Positions 54,154-63,637 of a DNA stretch of 64,000 nucleotides are shown in pieces. The stretch is taken from assembly GCA_020443295.1 (NCBI GenBank), contig JAGRIJ010000040.1, positions 1 through 64,000 of the forward strand, given 5' to 3'. Position 1 is the first letter of the stretch, and every line of letters starts with the position of its first letter. This DNA is from Alphaproteobacteria bacterium. GTDB lineage: Bacteria > Pseudomonadota > Alphaproteobacteria > Micavibrionales > Micavibrionaceae. The translations under genes were made by a program, and so were the position numbers. Below the pieces are notes generated by a model. That model did not search any database and was not told where the DNA came from. It saw only the letters and a program-made list of their open reading frames with translations.

Positions 54154-55833
54154 TTAGCTGGCGCGGCGTAAGGGTTTGTAACGGATTCGGTGCGGCGTAT
54201 CGGCGTCCTGCCCGCGGCGGCGCTTATAGTCCGCTTCATAGTCCGCATAGTTGCCTTCGAACCAAACAACCTGCGAATCACCCTCGAAAGCCAGAATATG
54301 AGTCGCCAGACGGTCCAAAAACCAGCGATCGTGAGAAATAATGACCGCGCAGCCCGCAAAACTCTCCAGCGCCTCCTCCAGCGTCGCCAGAGTTTCCGTA
54401 TCAAGATCGTTGGTCGGCTCATCGAGAAGGATCACATTGGCTTCTTTCTTCAGCATTTTGGCCAGATGCACCCGGTTCCGTTCCCCGCCTGAAAGATCCC
54501 CGACCTTTTTCTGCTGGTCCGGCCCCCGGAAGTTAAAACCGGAGACATAAGCCCGGCTCTGCATTTCCACCTTGCCCAGCTTGATGTTGTCGTTGCCGTC
54601 CGAAATCTCCTCCCAGACGGTTTTATTGGCATCAAGGCTGTCCCGGCTCTGATCCACATAGCCCAAAGCCACGGTTTCCCCGACCTTGAATGACCCTTCA
54701 TCGGGCGTGTCTGTGCCTGTAATCATCCGGAAAAGCGTCGTTTTTCCGGCCCCGTTCGGCCCGATCACCCCGACGATCCCGCCCGGAGGCAGGCTGAAAC
54801 TCAGATCCTCGATTAACAGACGGTCCCCGAACCCTTTGCGGATATGCTTGGCCTCGATCACAAGAGACCCCAGACGCGGCGGCGTGGGAATAACGATCTG
54901 GGCCTTTCTCTGGTTCGTATCCTGCGATTCGGCCAGAAGCTGTTCATAGGCGCTAATCCGCGCCTTGGATTTGGAACGGCGCGCGGACGGACTCTTCCCG
55001 ATCCACTCCAGCTCGCGGGACAAAGTCCGCTGGCGGGCGTCTTCCTCACGCTGCTCCTGCCGAAGACGCTTTTGTTTGGCGTGCAGATAGGTCGAATAAT
55101 TCCCCTCATAGGGAATCGCCTGTCCCCTGTCTATTTCCAGAATCCAGCCCGTCACATTATCAAGAAAATAACGGTCGTGGGTCACCATGACCACGGTACC
55201 TTTATATTCGGAAAGGAACCGCTGCAACCACGCGACACTCTCTGCGTCAAGATGGTTCGTCGGCTCATCGAGCAGAAGCAGATCAGGTTTTTCAAGCAGC
55301 AATCGGCATAACGCTACGCGTCGTTTCTCTCCGCCGGATAACGTACTGACATCCGAGTCGCCAGGCGGACAACGCAACGCATCCATGGCAATTTCAATCG
55401 TCCGGTCCAGTTCCCAGCCATCCACAGTATCAATTTTTTCCTGTAAGTCCCCCATTTCAATCATTAAAGCATCCATATCCGCATCGGGATCAGCCATCAG
55501 CCCGCCGATTTCATTGTAGCGGTCGACCATCGCCTTCACATCGGAAAGCGCAATCATTACATTCTCTTGAACGGTTTTATTAGGATCGAGTTGCGGCTCC
55601 TGCTCCAGATACCCCACGCGGGCCCCCTGCGCTGCCCAGGCCTCCCCGGTAAAATCCTTGTCCTTTCCGGCCATTAGCTTGAGAAGCGTAGATTTTCCTG
55701 CACCGTTCGGCCCCAGCACACCGATCTTCGCTCCCGGAAGAAAACTGAGCGTCACGTTTTCAAGAATTTTTTTGCCGCTCGGAAAAACTTTTTTCAGACC
55801 GTTCATCACGAAAACATATTGATACGATGCCAT
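54154..55833 (-). CDS. ettA: Energy-dependent translational throttle protein EttA
   Basis: 559 residues of the ABC-F family: two ATPase domains with Walker A GPNGAGKSTLL and GPNGAGKTTLF, signatures LSGGEKRRVALCRLL and LSGGERNRVHLAK, Walker B LLLDEPTNHLD and ILLDEPTNDLD, and the arm and linker between them (about 240-330). No membrane part. It binds the ribosomal E site and gates elongation by ATP level. Length and the C-terminal FEGNYADYEADYKRRRG fit EttA well. Confidence 0.95.
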   Translation of the reverse strand: MASYQYVFVMNGLKKVFPSGKKILENVTLSFLPGAKIGVLGPNGAGKSTLLKLMAGKDKDFTGEAWAAQGARVGYLEQEPQLDPNKTVQENVMIALSDVKAMVDRYNEIGGLMADPDADMDALMIEMGDLQEKIDTVDGWELDRTIEIAMDALRCPPGDSDVSTLSGGEKRRVALCRLLLEKPDLLLLDEPTNHLDAESVAWLQRFLSEYKGTVVMVTHDRYFLDNVTGWILEIDRGQAIPYEGNYSTYLHAKQKRLRQEQREEDARQRTLSRELEWIGKSPSARRSKSKARISAYEQLLAESQDTNQRKAQIVIPTPPRLGSLVIEAKHIRKGFGDRLLIEDLSFSLPPGGIVGVIGPNGAGKTTLFRMITGTDTPDEGSFKVGETVALGYVDQSRDSLDANKTVWEEISDGNDNIKLGKVEMQSRAYVSGFNFRGPDQQKKVGDLSGGERNRVHLAKMLKKEANVILLDEPTNDLDTETLATLEEALESFAGCAVIISHDRWFLDRLATHILAFEGDSQVVWFEGNYADYEADYKRRRGQDADTPHRIRYKPLRRAS

Positions 55834-55953
55834 CTCTTCTCTCTTTTTTGACTCGCGGTTATTCCTACTCTGACCCGATTATGAACCGCTCATATCCGAG
55901 TCACCCAACCTTTTGTGGAGGATAAAAACTCTCCCGTCAACCTGCGGGCCGGT

Positions 55954-57063
55954 TCAATGAACCGCTGAGGCCGCACCCTCACGCGCGCGGGCCTCTTCCA
56001 CTTTCCGGGGATCGTAGAGATCAAGCTGGTCGATAATCGACAAAACCTGCCCGATCTCTCTTTTCATATTCAGGACAGACTCCGGATCGGTCGCCGGAAC
56101 GGAAATATCCGCCGGCTCGAAATGGTTATGCTTGCTCGAAATCAGGATCAGCATCTTGCTGTCGTAAAACGCCGCCACCATCTTCTCGCCGTTATATTCC
56201 TCATAAAGCCCCTTAAGCTTCTCGATCATCAGCGGGTCGATCAGGTACCGCGCCTCCACCTGGTCGTCGGTATAGGCATCAAACAGCTTCTCGAATTCCG
56301 GGTCCACCATGTTGGCCTTCTTCAGCCCGTGCGAACGCGAAACGAACCACTCGGAAATCTTCCCCCGGTCCTTATCCAGAATGGTATGGCCGTAGAACCG
56401 TTTTTTGCTCATATCGAGAAGAACAGCTAAACCTTTGAATATAGTGACATAATAAGTCCGTTTATTGCTCCGCCGCCTCTGCTTGAGATCGATTTCGCAA
56501 AACTGGATCCCCACCTCCTTATACTTCCCGATAAAATGATCCTCGGACTCGTACCGGTCATGCGCGGGCAAAATCTTGGAAGGCTGCATCAGGTGAACCG
56601 GAATCTGCCCGTTCGGGGTATAGGTGAACCGTCCGAACAGATTGGCCAGCTTAGGTAGAATTTCGTTCTTATAGGCGCTGGCATACTGCCGCTTGGGGCT
56701 GGTGACCCACGCGTAAAGCCCGCCCAAAAAAGCTACGCTCAGGCCCGCCGCGCTGTCGTCATTCGAGCTCTGCAGCCACAAAAGCCAGTAATCCACATAC
56801 GCCAGAAGCGGGCCGAGAGTAGCCGCAAGAGGCATGGCGATCGTTCTGCGCTTTTTATATAGCGCATACTTCTCCTGCCGGATCACCTCCAGCTCTTCAA
56901 GCTGCGGACGGCTGTAGCGCAGAAATTCCTCGTCGTTCATCCCCCGCAGATCCTCGATGTCGGGAGCCTCCGAAAAAGAAATGTCCGAAGAAGACGAACG
57001 CCCCGGAAAAATGGCATTAAGGGGCGTATTTTGAGAAAGAAGACCAACAAATCGTTGAAGCAT
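55954..57063 (-). CDS. DUF3137 membrane protein
   Basis: 369 residues. Two adjacent membrane helices (about 76-94 and 102-118) with a charged N-terminal region, then a soluble domain: YKNEILPKLANLFG, ESEDHFIGKYKEVGIQFCEIDLKQ, GKISEWFVSRSHGLKKANMVDPEFEKLFDAYTDDQVEARYLIDPLMIEKL. This pattern matches DUF3137, of unknown function. It is divergent from tag across about 50 bases. Confidence 0.85.
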   Translation of the reverse strand: MLQRFVGLLSQNTPLNAIFPGRSSSSDISFSEAPDIEDLRGMNDEEFLRYSRPQLEELEVIRQEKYALYKKRRTIAMPLAATLGPLLAYVDYWLLWLQSSNDDSAAGLSVAFLGGLYAWVTSPKRQYASAYKNEILPKLANLFGRFTYTPNGQIPVHLMQPSKILPAHDRYESEDHFIGKYKEVGIQFCEIDLKQRRRSNKRTYYVTIFKGLAVLLDMSKKRFYGHTILDKDRGKISEWFVSRSHGLKKANMVDPEFEKLFDAYTDDQVEARYLIDPLMIEKLKGLYEEYNGEKMVAAFYDSKMLILISSKHNHFEPADISVPATDPESVLNMKREIGQVLSIIDQLDLYDPRKVEEARAREGAASAVH

Positions 57064-57116
57064 GAAGTAACCCGTGTAAGCTGAACCTGACCTGTTCGCA
57101 TTGTAGGGGAAAACGC

Positions 57117-57710
57117 GTGTCCGACAAAGGCTTGTTAAAAGGAACGGATGGAAAAGTGCGCTGCTGGTGGTGCGGCGACGACCCCCAGTATATGCGCTAT
57201 CACGATGAGGAATGGGGAAAGCCCGTGCGCGATGACCGCGCGATGTTCGAAAAAATCTGCCTCGAAGGGTTCCAGTCGGGCCTGAGCTGGCTCACGATCC
57301 TGCGAAAGCGCGAAAACTTCCGCGCCGCCTTTGATCATTTCGACCACAATAAAGTTGCCCGCTACACCGAAAAAGATATAAAGCGCCTTTTACAGGACGC
57401 AGGCATCGTCCGCCATCGCGGCAAGATCGAAGCCGTCATCAACAACGCCGCCCGCGCCATCGAACTGAAAAAGGAAGCCGGCTCCCTCGCGGAATTCTTC
57501 TGGTCCTTCGAACCCGATCCGAAATCCCGCCCGAAAAAGATGGATTATAAAACCCTGACCTCCATGCCGGCCTCGGAAGCCTCCACAGCCCTCTCCAAAG
57601 CCCTGAAAAAGCGCGGCTGGAAATTCGTCGGCCCCACCACCTGCTACGCTTTCATGCAATCCATGGGCATTGTGAACGACCATCTGGACGGCTGTCACAG
57701 CCGTAAATGA
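57117..57710 (+). CDS. tag: DNA-3-methyladenine glycosylase I
   Basis: 197 residues, GTG start. Removes 3-methyladenine from alkylated DNA. RCWWCGDDPQYMRYHDEEWGKPV (with the zinc-type Cys and the Glu/Trp pocket), EGFQSGLSWLTILRKRENFR, and the C-terminal GWKFVGPTTCYAFMQSMGIVNDH with further Cys/His ligands are all typical. It is the only plus-strand gene between two minus-strand blocks. Confidence 0.95.
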   Translation: MSDKGLLKGTDGKVRCWWCGDDPQYMRYHDEEWGKPVRDDRAMFEKICLEGFQSGLSWLTILRKRENFRAAFDHFDHNKVARYTEKDIKRLLQDAGIVRHRGKIEAVINNAARAIELKKEAGSLAEFFWSFEPDPKSRPKKMDYKTLTSMPASEASTALSKALKKRGWKFVGPTTCYAFMQSMGIVNDHLDGCHSRK

Positions 57711-57711
57711 A

Positions 57712-57732
57712 AAAGGCCCTAAAGGGGCCTTT
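57712..57732 (-). terminator. Rho-independent terminator of the giant-protein gene
   Basis: AAAGGCCC (57712-57719) pairs with GGGCCTTT (57725-57732) around TAAAG. The T-run is stronger on the minus strand, so it mainly ends the giant gene, just beyond its stop at 57757, and may also serve tag. Confidence 0.75.
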
Positions 57733-57756
57733 GAAAAACTCGGCGGATATAACCCG

Positions 57757-60700
57757 TTAATGATCGATAATTCCTCCGGGCGTGGGGTCCACGAGAAGCC
57801 GTGTGGGACGACCCACCTCATAATAACCGACCGCATCATGCGAATAAACGCCGCAATCACCCGTATTCTGGCGGATTTCCTGCTCCCTTACGCCCTCCAG
57901 CAACTGCCGATGACCATCGCCGATATTCCCTGTGCCGACCCGACCGATAAGCCTGACCAAGGGAGCCGCCGGACCGCGGTAATGTTCATACCCATAGGAA
58001 CTGCGAGGCCTAAACCCGCCCCGGTCGTTAAACTCGTCGCAGCTTCCGTGAACGTGATCGGCCAGAGAACTGACTGGAATGACAACACCGACCGGAAGAG
58101 TGTGACTGGCTTGCGCCCGTAACATCTGGCGGGCAAAGAAACCTTGTTCCCCTTGGCCCATATTTTCACCGTTCTCATAGGCCTGCTGCAGGTGATAATA
58201 ACCCTGGCTGTCGGTAATCGGCACATGGAACAACTGACGCAAGGCATCGTCAACGGAATGAGGATGTCTGCTCCGGTAGCCTTCGGACAACGATGTGCCC
58301 ATGGCATCGGAAGCAACCGTTATCGCCATCTGGTCGTAACGCGTATTCAGGAAATCATCCAGCCTGCGGACTGTGGCCGTGGGGCTGTAATTCTCGGTCA
58401 CGCCGCCGATCTTGATCTTGTCACGGTCGTAATCGACCAGGCGGTGCTGCAATTCCCCTGTGCTCTTGTCGCGCACGGTTATAATCACATCGCCGCCAAG
58501 ACGGGCCTTGTCTTCAGCATTGAGCATGGTCAACATCGCCCCGCCATCCTGGATATGTCCGGTCGCAACTGCACGGTCATAAAGGAAAGTAAGCTCGCGG
58601 GCATTCATGCACCCGTGATCCAGCCCTTCAAGAAGATCATCGCTCAGTCGCGGCAACTCCCAATAGCTCTGGGGAACAGCGGCCGCAACTTCGCGCGTAC
58701 GGTCAAACTCCTCGCGAACGGGAGGCAGGCGTTGCTCAGATTCGGCTTCTGCTGCATGCGAGACGACCGGAGTATGCGGCTCAATGCACAGCATCCTGTC
58801 GATATAAGCGATAATTCCTTCTTTGCTGCTGTTGTGCCAGTGATAATTGTCGCGTAACAGCGCGTAATCATCATCATTAAGCGTTTGTCTGCGGCTATGC
58901 TCGGCATCCGCAGGATCAAGATACCCGTCCAGCTCGATAACCTTGAACGTGTTCGTGCTCTGGATCACAACCCCGGCATAAACCTTGCCTTCCCTTTGAA
59001 GAATAAGCGGACCGCAATTCGGGCTGCGCCCTTCGTTGTGCTTTTTGTAAAGATCGAAAGCCTCTTCCACGCTCATGCCGGGCGGCAGTTCATTATCGGG
59101 AGACATATGAATTCCGGGATAACGGTCAACCGGAGCTTCTTCAGCATGATGTTCAGGAGCAACCGTAGGAGTAACCGGACGAAGAGAAACCTGATTATGG
59201 ACGTAACTTTGATCCCAGACACTGATCGGCTGAACCGGACCGGCATTTCTGTCGCGGTTGCTTGTCGATTTCATATCGGCATCGAGATCCCGCATCGTGG
59301 TGACGAACCGGTTGATATCCTGCTGGTTCATTCCCTTGCTGCGCATATACTCTTCAACCGCGGCAATGGTCGTATCGTCGTATTCGTGGGAAACAGCCGA
59401 CAGTTCAACGCCTTTGGCCAACTGGGCACGCACGACCAGCTCCTCCAGAGCCATACAGGTCGCAGGTGTCATGGTATCGGTCGCCGCGCCGCCCGTGCCT
59501 TTCATATAAGTTTCCGGTCGCGTGGACAACTCAAGGGCAGCGGAATTCTGGCTGAGAATATTCTGGATAATACCGACCCGGCCATGCGAGTAACGCATCG
59601 GCGCTTGGGGATACCGCGTCGTGTTCGGGGTGAAAACGAGTTCATATTGCTTATCGCCGACTGTAATTCTTACGCCATCGGCAGCATGATCAGCAGTGTG
59701 ATCGTCACCCCCGGCATGTGCAGGCACGATTTCGGGAACACCGAGATTCATAGCGCCCGACGCGTGGACGTCATGGAAAGCCTGCGCCAGCTTGCTGGCC
59801 TGATCAACATCAATACCGTAGCGCGTACTCATCAATTCCTTGAATCCAGCCTCGGTAGGCTCGGTCCCCGAAGGTTCGGCAGGATTGAAATATGCGTGGC
59901 GTTCTTCCGCCAGACGCTCGCTCAGGCGGCGGCCGATATCGTCGTAAGAACCTGTATAACGGGACGGTGCGGTATCAACCCCCATTTTTGTGAGAACGGC
60001 AGCAGCTTGATCATGAATCTGCTCGATAGCCGTTTTGGCGGCTTCGCGGGTTAAACCGCCTGAAGGAACATCCATGCCGACCAAAGTCATGGCCTGCTGG
60101 ACGGCATGCAAGTGAGCTTGCGTGAACTCGGGAACTCCGGAAACGGTTTCTGGTGCGGTATGACCGGGTGAAAGATCCGGACCGCCGTCTGTATGTCCCG
60201 AACCGTCATCATGAGGAACTCCGGGCATATTGCGCACCTCATCCTGATAGGCGCTGCGAATCTGCTCCAGATAGTTGGCCCGCAGTTCAGGAGAAAGTTG
60301 CTGATATTGCCCACCCAGACGAATCATCTCATCCGCGAACACATCGGCGGCCCTGTTCGGATCGCTCTCCCGCGCCGCCCGGTCAAGCGCCATCTCCACC
60401 GCCGCACGGACGGTTCCGCGCTCTGCTCCGTGGAAGAGCAGGCGTTCAACGGCTTTGAAAGCAACTGAATCATCCATCCGCTCAAGAATTCTGCGCTTCA
60501 GCTCGGCATGATCGTAATGGGCCGCTTCCAGTTCGGTCAGATAATGGCTGCGTACCGTCTCGCGGACCTGGCTGTTTCCGGGAGCTTCGCCGCCCCAGAG
60601 TCTTTGAATGGGAAACCCGAACATATTCAGGAAACCGGCGATCATTTGGCCGAACTGGTCATTTTCGAAGAAGTTTCTCAGCCAGCCCTTCATGCTTTCG

Positions 60701-63036
60701 GGCAGAAAATCACGCAGACGGTCCATGATAGTACCCATCATGGTTACGCTGCGGGCACGCTCGTTATTGAGCTTATTCGCGCGCTCAAGAACATCCAGGC
60801 TCTGGAAGAGAAGCCGAAGCTCTTCAACCTTCTCTTTGTCTTCCTCCGATACACCATCGGCCTGGCCGTGATGGTCCATGAAAGTCTGCATATTTCTAAC
60901 GTGATCTGCGGTATACTGTCCGGTAATCCCGTACTGCTGACGGACCATTGCATATTCGGGTCTTGTCAGAATGTTAGTAAGAAGTTGCTGTCCAACCGCC
61001 GCGTTGTAAGTACCGTCGGCATGCTTATCGCCGCCAAGGCTTTTCAGGCCCATAAGGACCATATGCAGGGCATTCTGTGACTGCTCGTCAAAGTCTCCAT
61101 CGGCGGTAGTCGGGGGAGTAAACCCGGCCAGACCGGAAATATTCAGCCCGCCAACGCTGCCGCCCATTTGGGAAACAGCGCCGCCAATGCGGATCAGCGC
61201 TTCTTCAACAACACGGCTCGCAGCACGGACCTGCGCGTCAGTAGGAGGACCTGTCACATCACTGCCGCCAGCAGTATGCGCATCATCAGTATGCTCGGGA
61301 GCAGGCGGGGGATCGTAGACATGGGCCGCGCCCATCTGATCAAGAGCCTGAATCAGCTTGTTGACATGTTCGATCGTAAGGTCCTGCTGCCCGGTGACAA
61401 GTCTCAGATTGGCAAGGTAAGCAGCCTGATCGCCCGATCCGGTCGAAGTTGCAAACTGGGCCCTGTGCTGGTCAATCGCCTGACGCAAGACCTGCCCGAG
61501 TTGCGGGGCGACTTGCGGGAGGGTCTCAGCAGTAAGTTGCGCCCCAAGAGGACCGAGCAAAGCCAGCGCTTCCTGCTGGATGCGCGCGGCAGAAGCCGTA
61601 GCTTCAGTATTGCCGTAAGTCCCGGTGACAGCACCGTAAAGGCTTTCATGTGCGGTTTTAATGATTCCGATTTGATCAGCCGTAAGGGTGACCGGACCGC
61701 CCTGTGCGGGTGCTCTATCCTCCCCGCCGCCGTCATGGTGCTCTTCGTCATCATGATGCTCACCGCCACCGCTCTGGGCAACAGTGACAGAAGGCCGTTC
61801 AAGAACATGACTGGCATAAATCTGGTCGATCGCCCCGGTGATCTGTACCCTGTTATCCAGCAAGGCAAACAGCATCGAAGGATCGGCCTTAACGGCCTGC
61901 GGCAGGCGGTCATAAGCAGCCTGACCCTTCGCATGAACAAGCGCAGTGCGAAAAGCGGCCGGACCGGCCCCGGCAGGCAAGCTGGCTAGATCACGAAGAG
62001 TACCAAGATCCGGATCGGTCGCTAAGGTTTCGAGCTTGGTTCTGATTTGGGCGCGAACCTCGGGGCTGTTCGGATTGCCTTCAATCTGGAACATCTGCGC
62101 CAGCTTTACGGACATCCTTGCAAAATCCCGGCGGAAATCTTCAACCGTATCTCCGCTGGAATGCATATCAAGCGCAGGCAAAACCTGTTCCCTGATCGTC
62201 CTCATAGCCACCAGCGTCTGAGCATCGGGCTGAACGGGAGCACGCGGGGTTGGATCGTGCGGAGCCTCGGTAGGAGCGCTGAAAGCACCGGATGCAGACA
62301 CAGCCTTCATCGCTGCAGCGACTCTGGAGGTTCTTCCCAGATCGGGAAGGTTAAACGTTGTTCTGAAATATTGATCGATCTGGGTCTGTGTCACGGCATC
62401 AGGATTCGCCTGACTGGACACAAAAGCCATACGAAGCTCGCGAAGCTTGGTTTCTATGGCCTGACCGAGATTGGCATCGCTGACCCCGGAAATATCCATA
62501 TGCAGGGATTCCGCGATATGGTGCGCCGTGCCCGTGAGATTAATAAGGTTATCATTGGCCATTGCATTATCAAACGTCGCAGGAACCTGCTCCGAAGTCA
62601 CGGAAGCGATAGCGTTACGAATGGCCGCCCGTTGAGGTTCCGTGAAGGTATGCCGTATAGCGCTCTCCGGACCTGCATCGGCATCGGAACCGGCGCGGTA
62701 GAAACGGTCAAGATAATCGACTTGAGCATCAAGACTTAAAAAAGTCTGCATAAAGGCCGCTTTAGCAGTCGGATCGGCATCAAGCCGCTCCTTCAGGCCG
62801 GGAGGAATATTCGGAGAAATTCTTCTGTACAACTCCTCCGTCTTCGCTTCGGGCGTTAAAGTCGTGGAAATAGATCCCAGAAGAGTCTGAAATGCAGCTT
62901 TCGTGTCTGCTCCGACTTGGGGAGTATATTCAGGAAAATCAGGAAGATTAAGCAAACGTCTGGCGGCACGAAAGGCACCGGACATATCGCGATAATCGCT
63001 TTCTATTTGCTGACCTTCGGTAACGGTTCCGCCCAT
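57757..63036 (-). CDS. Giant modular soluble protein with His/Asp-rich linkers
   Basis: 1759 residues, no signal peptide and no membrane segment. AGGGTG lies before the ATG. An A-type domain (about 18-115) recurs as a second copy (about 300-410). A helical B-type module of about 120 residues appears about four times (roughly 130-250, 450-570, 600-730 and 970-1098), ending in lines such as LIQALDQMGAAH and LAQAFHDVHASGA. Linkers at about 420-447, 574-600, 940-970, 1104-1121 and 1290-1303 are rich in His, Asp and Gly. The C-terminal 640 residues look mixed alpha/beta; NCGPLIL and NTGDCGVYSHDA there might hold a reactive Cys, unproven. No known family recognised. Confidence 0.75.
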   Translation of the reverse strand: MGGTVTEGQQIESDYRDMSGAFRAARRLLNLPDFPEYTPQVGADTKAAFQTLLGSISTTLTPEAKTEELYRRISPNIPPGLKERLDADPTAKAAFMQTFLSLDAQVDYLDRFYRAGSDADAGPESAIRHTFTEPQRAAIRNAIASVTSEQVPATFDNAMANDNLINLTGTAHHIAESLHMDISGVSDANLGQAIETKLRELRMAFVSSQANPDAVTQTQIDQYFRTTFNLPDLGRTSRVAAAMKAVSASGAFSAPTEAPHDPTPRAPVQPDAQTLVAMRTIREQVLPALDMHSSGDTVEDFRRDFARMSVKLAQMFQIEGNPNSPEVRAQIRTKLETLATDPDLGTLRDLASLPAGAGPAAFRTALVHAKGQAAYDRLPQAVKADPSMLFALLDNRVQITGAIDQIYASHVLERPSVTVAQSGGGEHHDDEEHHDGGGEDRAPAQGGPVTLTADQIGIIKTAHESLYGAVTGTYGNTEATASAARIQQEALALLGPLGAQLTAETLPQVAPQLGQVLRQAIDQHRAQFATSTGSGDQAAYLANLRLVTGQQDLTIEHVNKLIQALDQMGAAHVYDPPPAPEHTDDAHTAGGSDVTGPPTDAQVRAASRVVEEALIRIGGAVSQMGGSVGGLNISGLAGFTPPTTADGDFDEQSQNALHMVLMGLKSLGGDKHADGTYNAAVGQQLLTNILTRPEYAMVRQQYGITGQYTADHVRNMQTFMDHHGQADGVSEEDKEKVEELRLLFQSLDVLERANKLNNERARSVTMMGTIMDRLRDFLPESMKGWLRNFFENDQFGQMIAGFLNMFGFPIQRLWGGEAPGNSQVRETVRSHYLTELEAAHYDHAELKRRILERMDDSVAFKAVERLLFHGAERGTVRAAVEMALDRAARESDPNRAADVFADEMIRLGGQYQQLSPELRANYLEQIRSAYQDEVRNMPGVPHDDGSGHTDGGPDLSPGHTAPETVSGVPEFTQAHLHAVQQAMTLVGMDVPSGGLTREAAKTAIEQIHDQAAAVLTKMGVDTAPSRYTGSYDDIGRRLSERLAEERHAYFNPAEPSGTEPTEAGFKELMSTRYGIDVDQASKLAQAFHDVHASGAMNLGVPEIVPAHAGGDDHTADHAADGVRITVGDKQYELVFTPNTTRYPQAPMRYSHGRVGIIQNILSQNSAALELSTRPETYMKGTGGAATDTMTPATCMALEELVVRAQLAKGVELSAVSHEYDDTTIAAVEEYMRSKGMNQQDINRFVTTMRDLDADMKSTSNRDRNAGPVQPISVWDQSYVHNQVSLRPVTPTVAPEHHAEEAPVDRYPGIHMSPDNELPPGMSVEEAFDLYKKHNEGRSPNCGPLILQREGKVYAGVVIQSTNTFKVIELDGYLDPADAEHSRRQTLNDDDYALLRDNYHWHNSSKEGIIAYIDRMLCIEPHTPVVSHAAEAESEQRLPPVREEFDRTREVAAAVPQSYWELPRLSDDLLEGLDHGCMNARELTFLYDRAVATGHIQDGGAMLTMLNAEDKARLGGDVIITVRDKSTGELQHRLVDYDRDKIKIGGVTENYSPTATVRRLDDFLNTRYDQMAITVASDAMGTSLSEGYRSRHPHSVDDALRQLFHVPITDSQGYYHLQQAYENGENMGQGEQGFFARQMLRAQASHTLPVGVVIPVSSLADHVHGSCDEFNDRGGFRPRSSYGYEHYRGPAAPLVRLIGRVGTGNIGDGHRQLLEGVREQEIRQNTGDCGVYSHDAVGYYEVGRPTRLLVDPTPGGIIDH

Positions 63037-63228
63037 CTTTTCACCCTAAAAATATGTGAGGCTTTTACCTTCACGTACTCACCCATACAATGACACCGTT
63101 TTAGTTATATATTATGTGTCAGTATCACTTTCTTTATCGAGTTAGGCCTATTCTGGCATATTGTAAATAAATTTTCAAATTTTTATTTCCTTAACTTTTT
63201 AAGACCCCGGCAAGGTTCAAAACGCACC

Positions 63229-63594
63229 CTAATCAGGAAAATAGAGGGCGTTAACCTGCGCCACCAACGCCGGCGCATTCTCAAAAAGGCTGAGAAAAGC
63301 GTCAATAGCCTTGGGGTCGGAAAAAATCTGGACCCGCTTGTCATGCGGAATATGCTCTGTAAACCGCTCCAGAAAATACTCCCTGAGCTCTTCCGGGCTT
63401 AAATCATCCGGTGAATTACGGATTTCGCGGTCTATGGCATCCAGAACCTCCTGCCCTCTTTCCCGCGTATAGGTCGGAAAATCGTTCGTCAGCCCCAGCG
63501 CAGCCCGCACATAAGCCAAAGCCTCTTGTAAATCAAAGACATAGTTCATCATCTCGTCGGGAGAATCTGGATCTTCAGGCGGAAGCTCGTTCAT
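63229..63594 (-). CDS. Small protein related to the N-terminal domain of the giant protein
   Basis: 121 residues from ATG 63594 (a GTG at 63615 would add seven). The whole length aligns with residues 18-115 of the giant protein: GLTNDFPTYTRERG against NLPDFPEYTPQVG, a following DLSPEEL against TLTPEAK, and HIPHDKR...SDPKAIDAFLSLF against NIPPGLK...ADPTAKAAFMQTF. An acidic N-terminus precedes it. It lies 192 bases upstream of the giant gene on the same strand; the gap is AT-rich and probably holds the giant gene's promoter. Confidence 0.72.
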   Translation of the reverse strand: MNELPPEDPDSPDEMMNYVFDLQEALAYVRAALGLTNDFPTYTRERGQEVLDAIDREIRNSPDDLSPEELREYFLERFTEHIPHDKRVQIFSDPKAIDAFLSLFENAPALVAQVNALYFPD

Positions 63595-63637
63595 AAGATG
63601 AAGTCTAACAAACACTTAAATGATAAGATAGACAATA

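Noticed and set aside
58885..60054. 389-codon open frame opposite the giant gene
   Set aside because: Arg/Gly/His-rich, no motif, and the minus-strand module repeats depend on the other frame.
57757..63036. Polymorphic toxin or RTX-type adhesin
   Set aside because: No signal peptide, no RTX nonapeptides, no Rhs/YD repeats and no recognised toxin domain at the C-terminus.
63060..63130. TGACAC...GTGTCA inverted repeat upstream of the giant gene as an operator
   Set aside because: Short arms (six bases) and a 20-base spacer in AT-rich DNA; no reason to rank it above chance.
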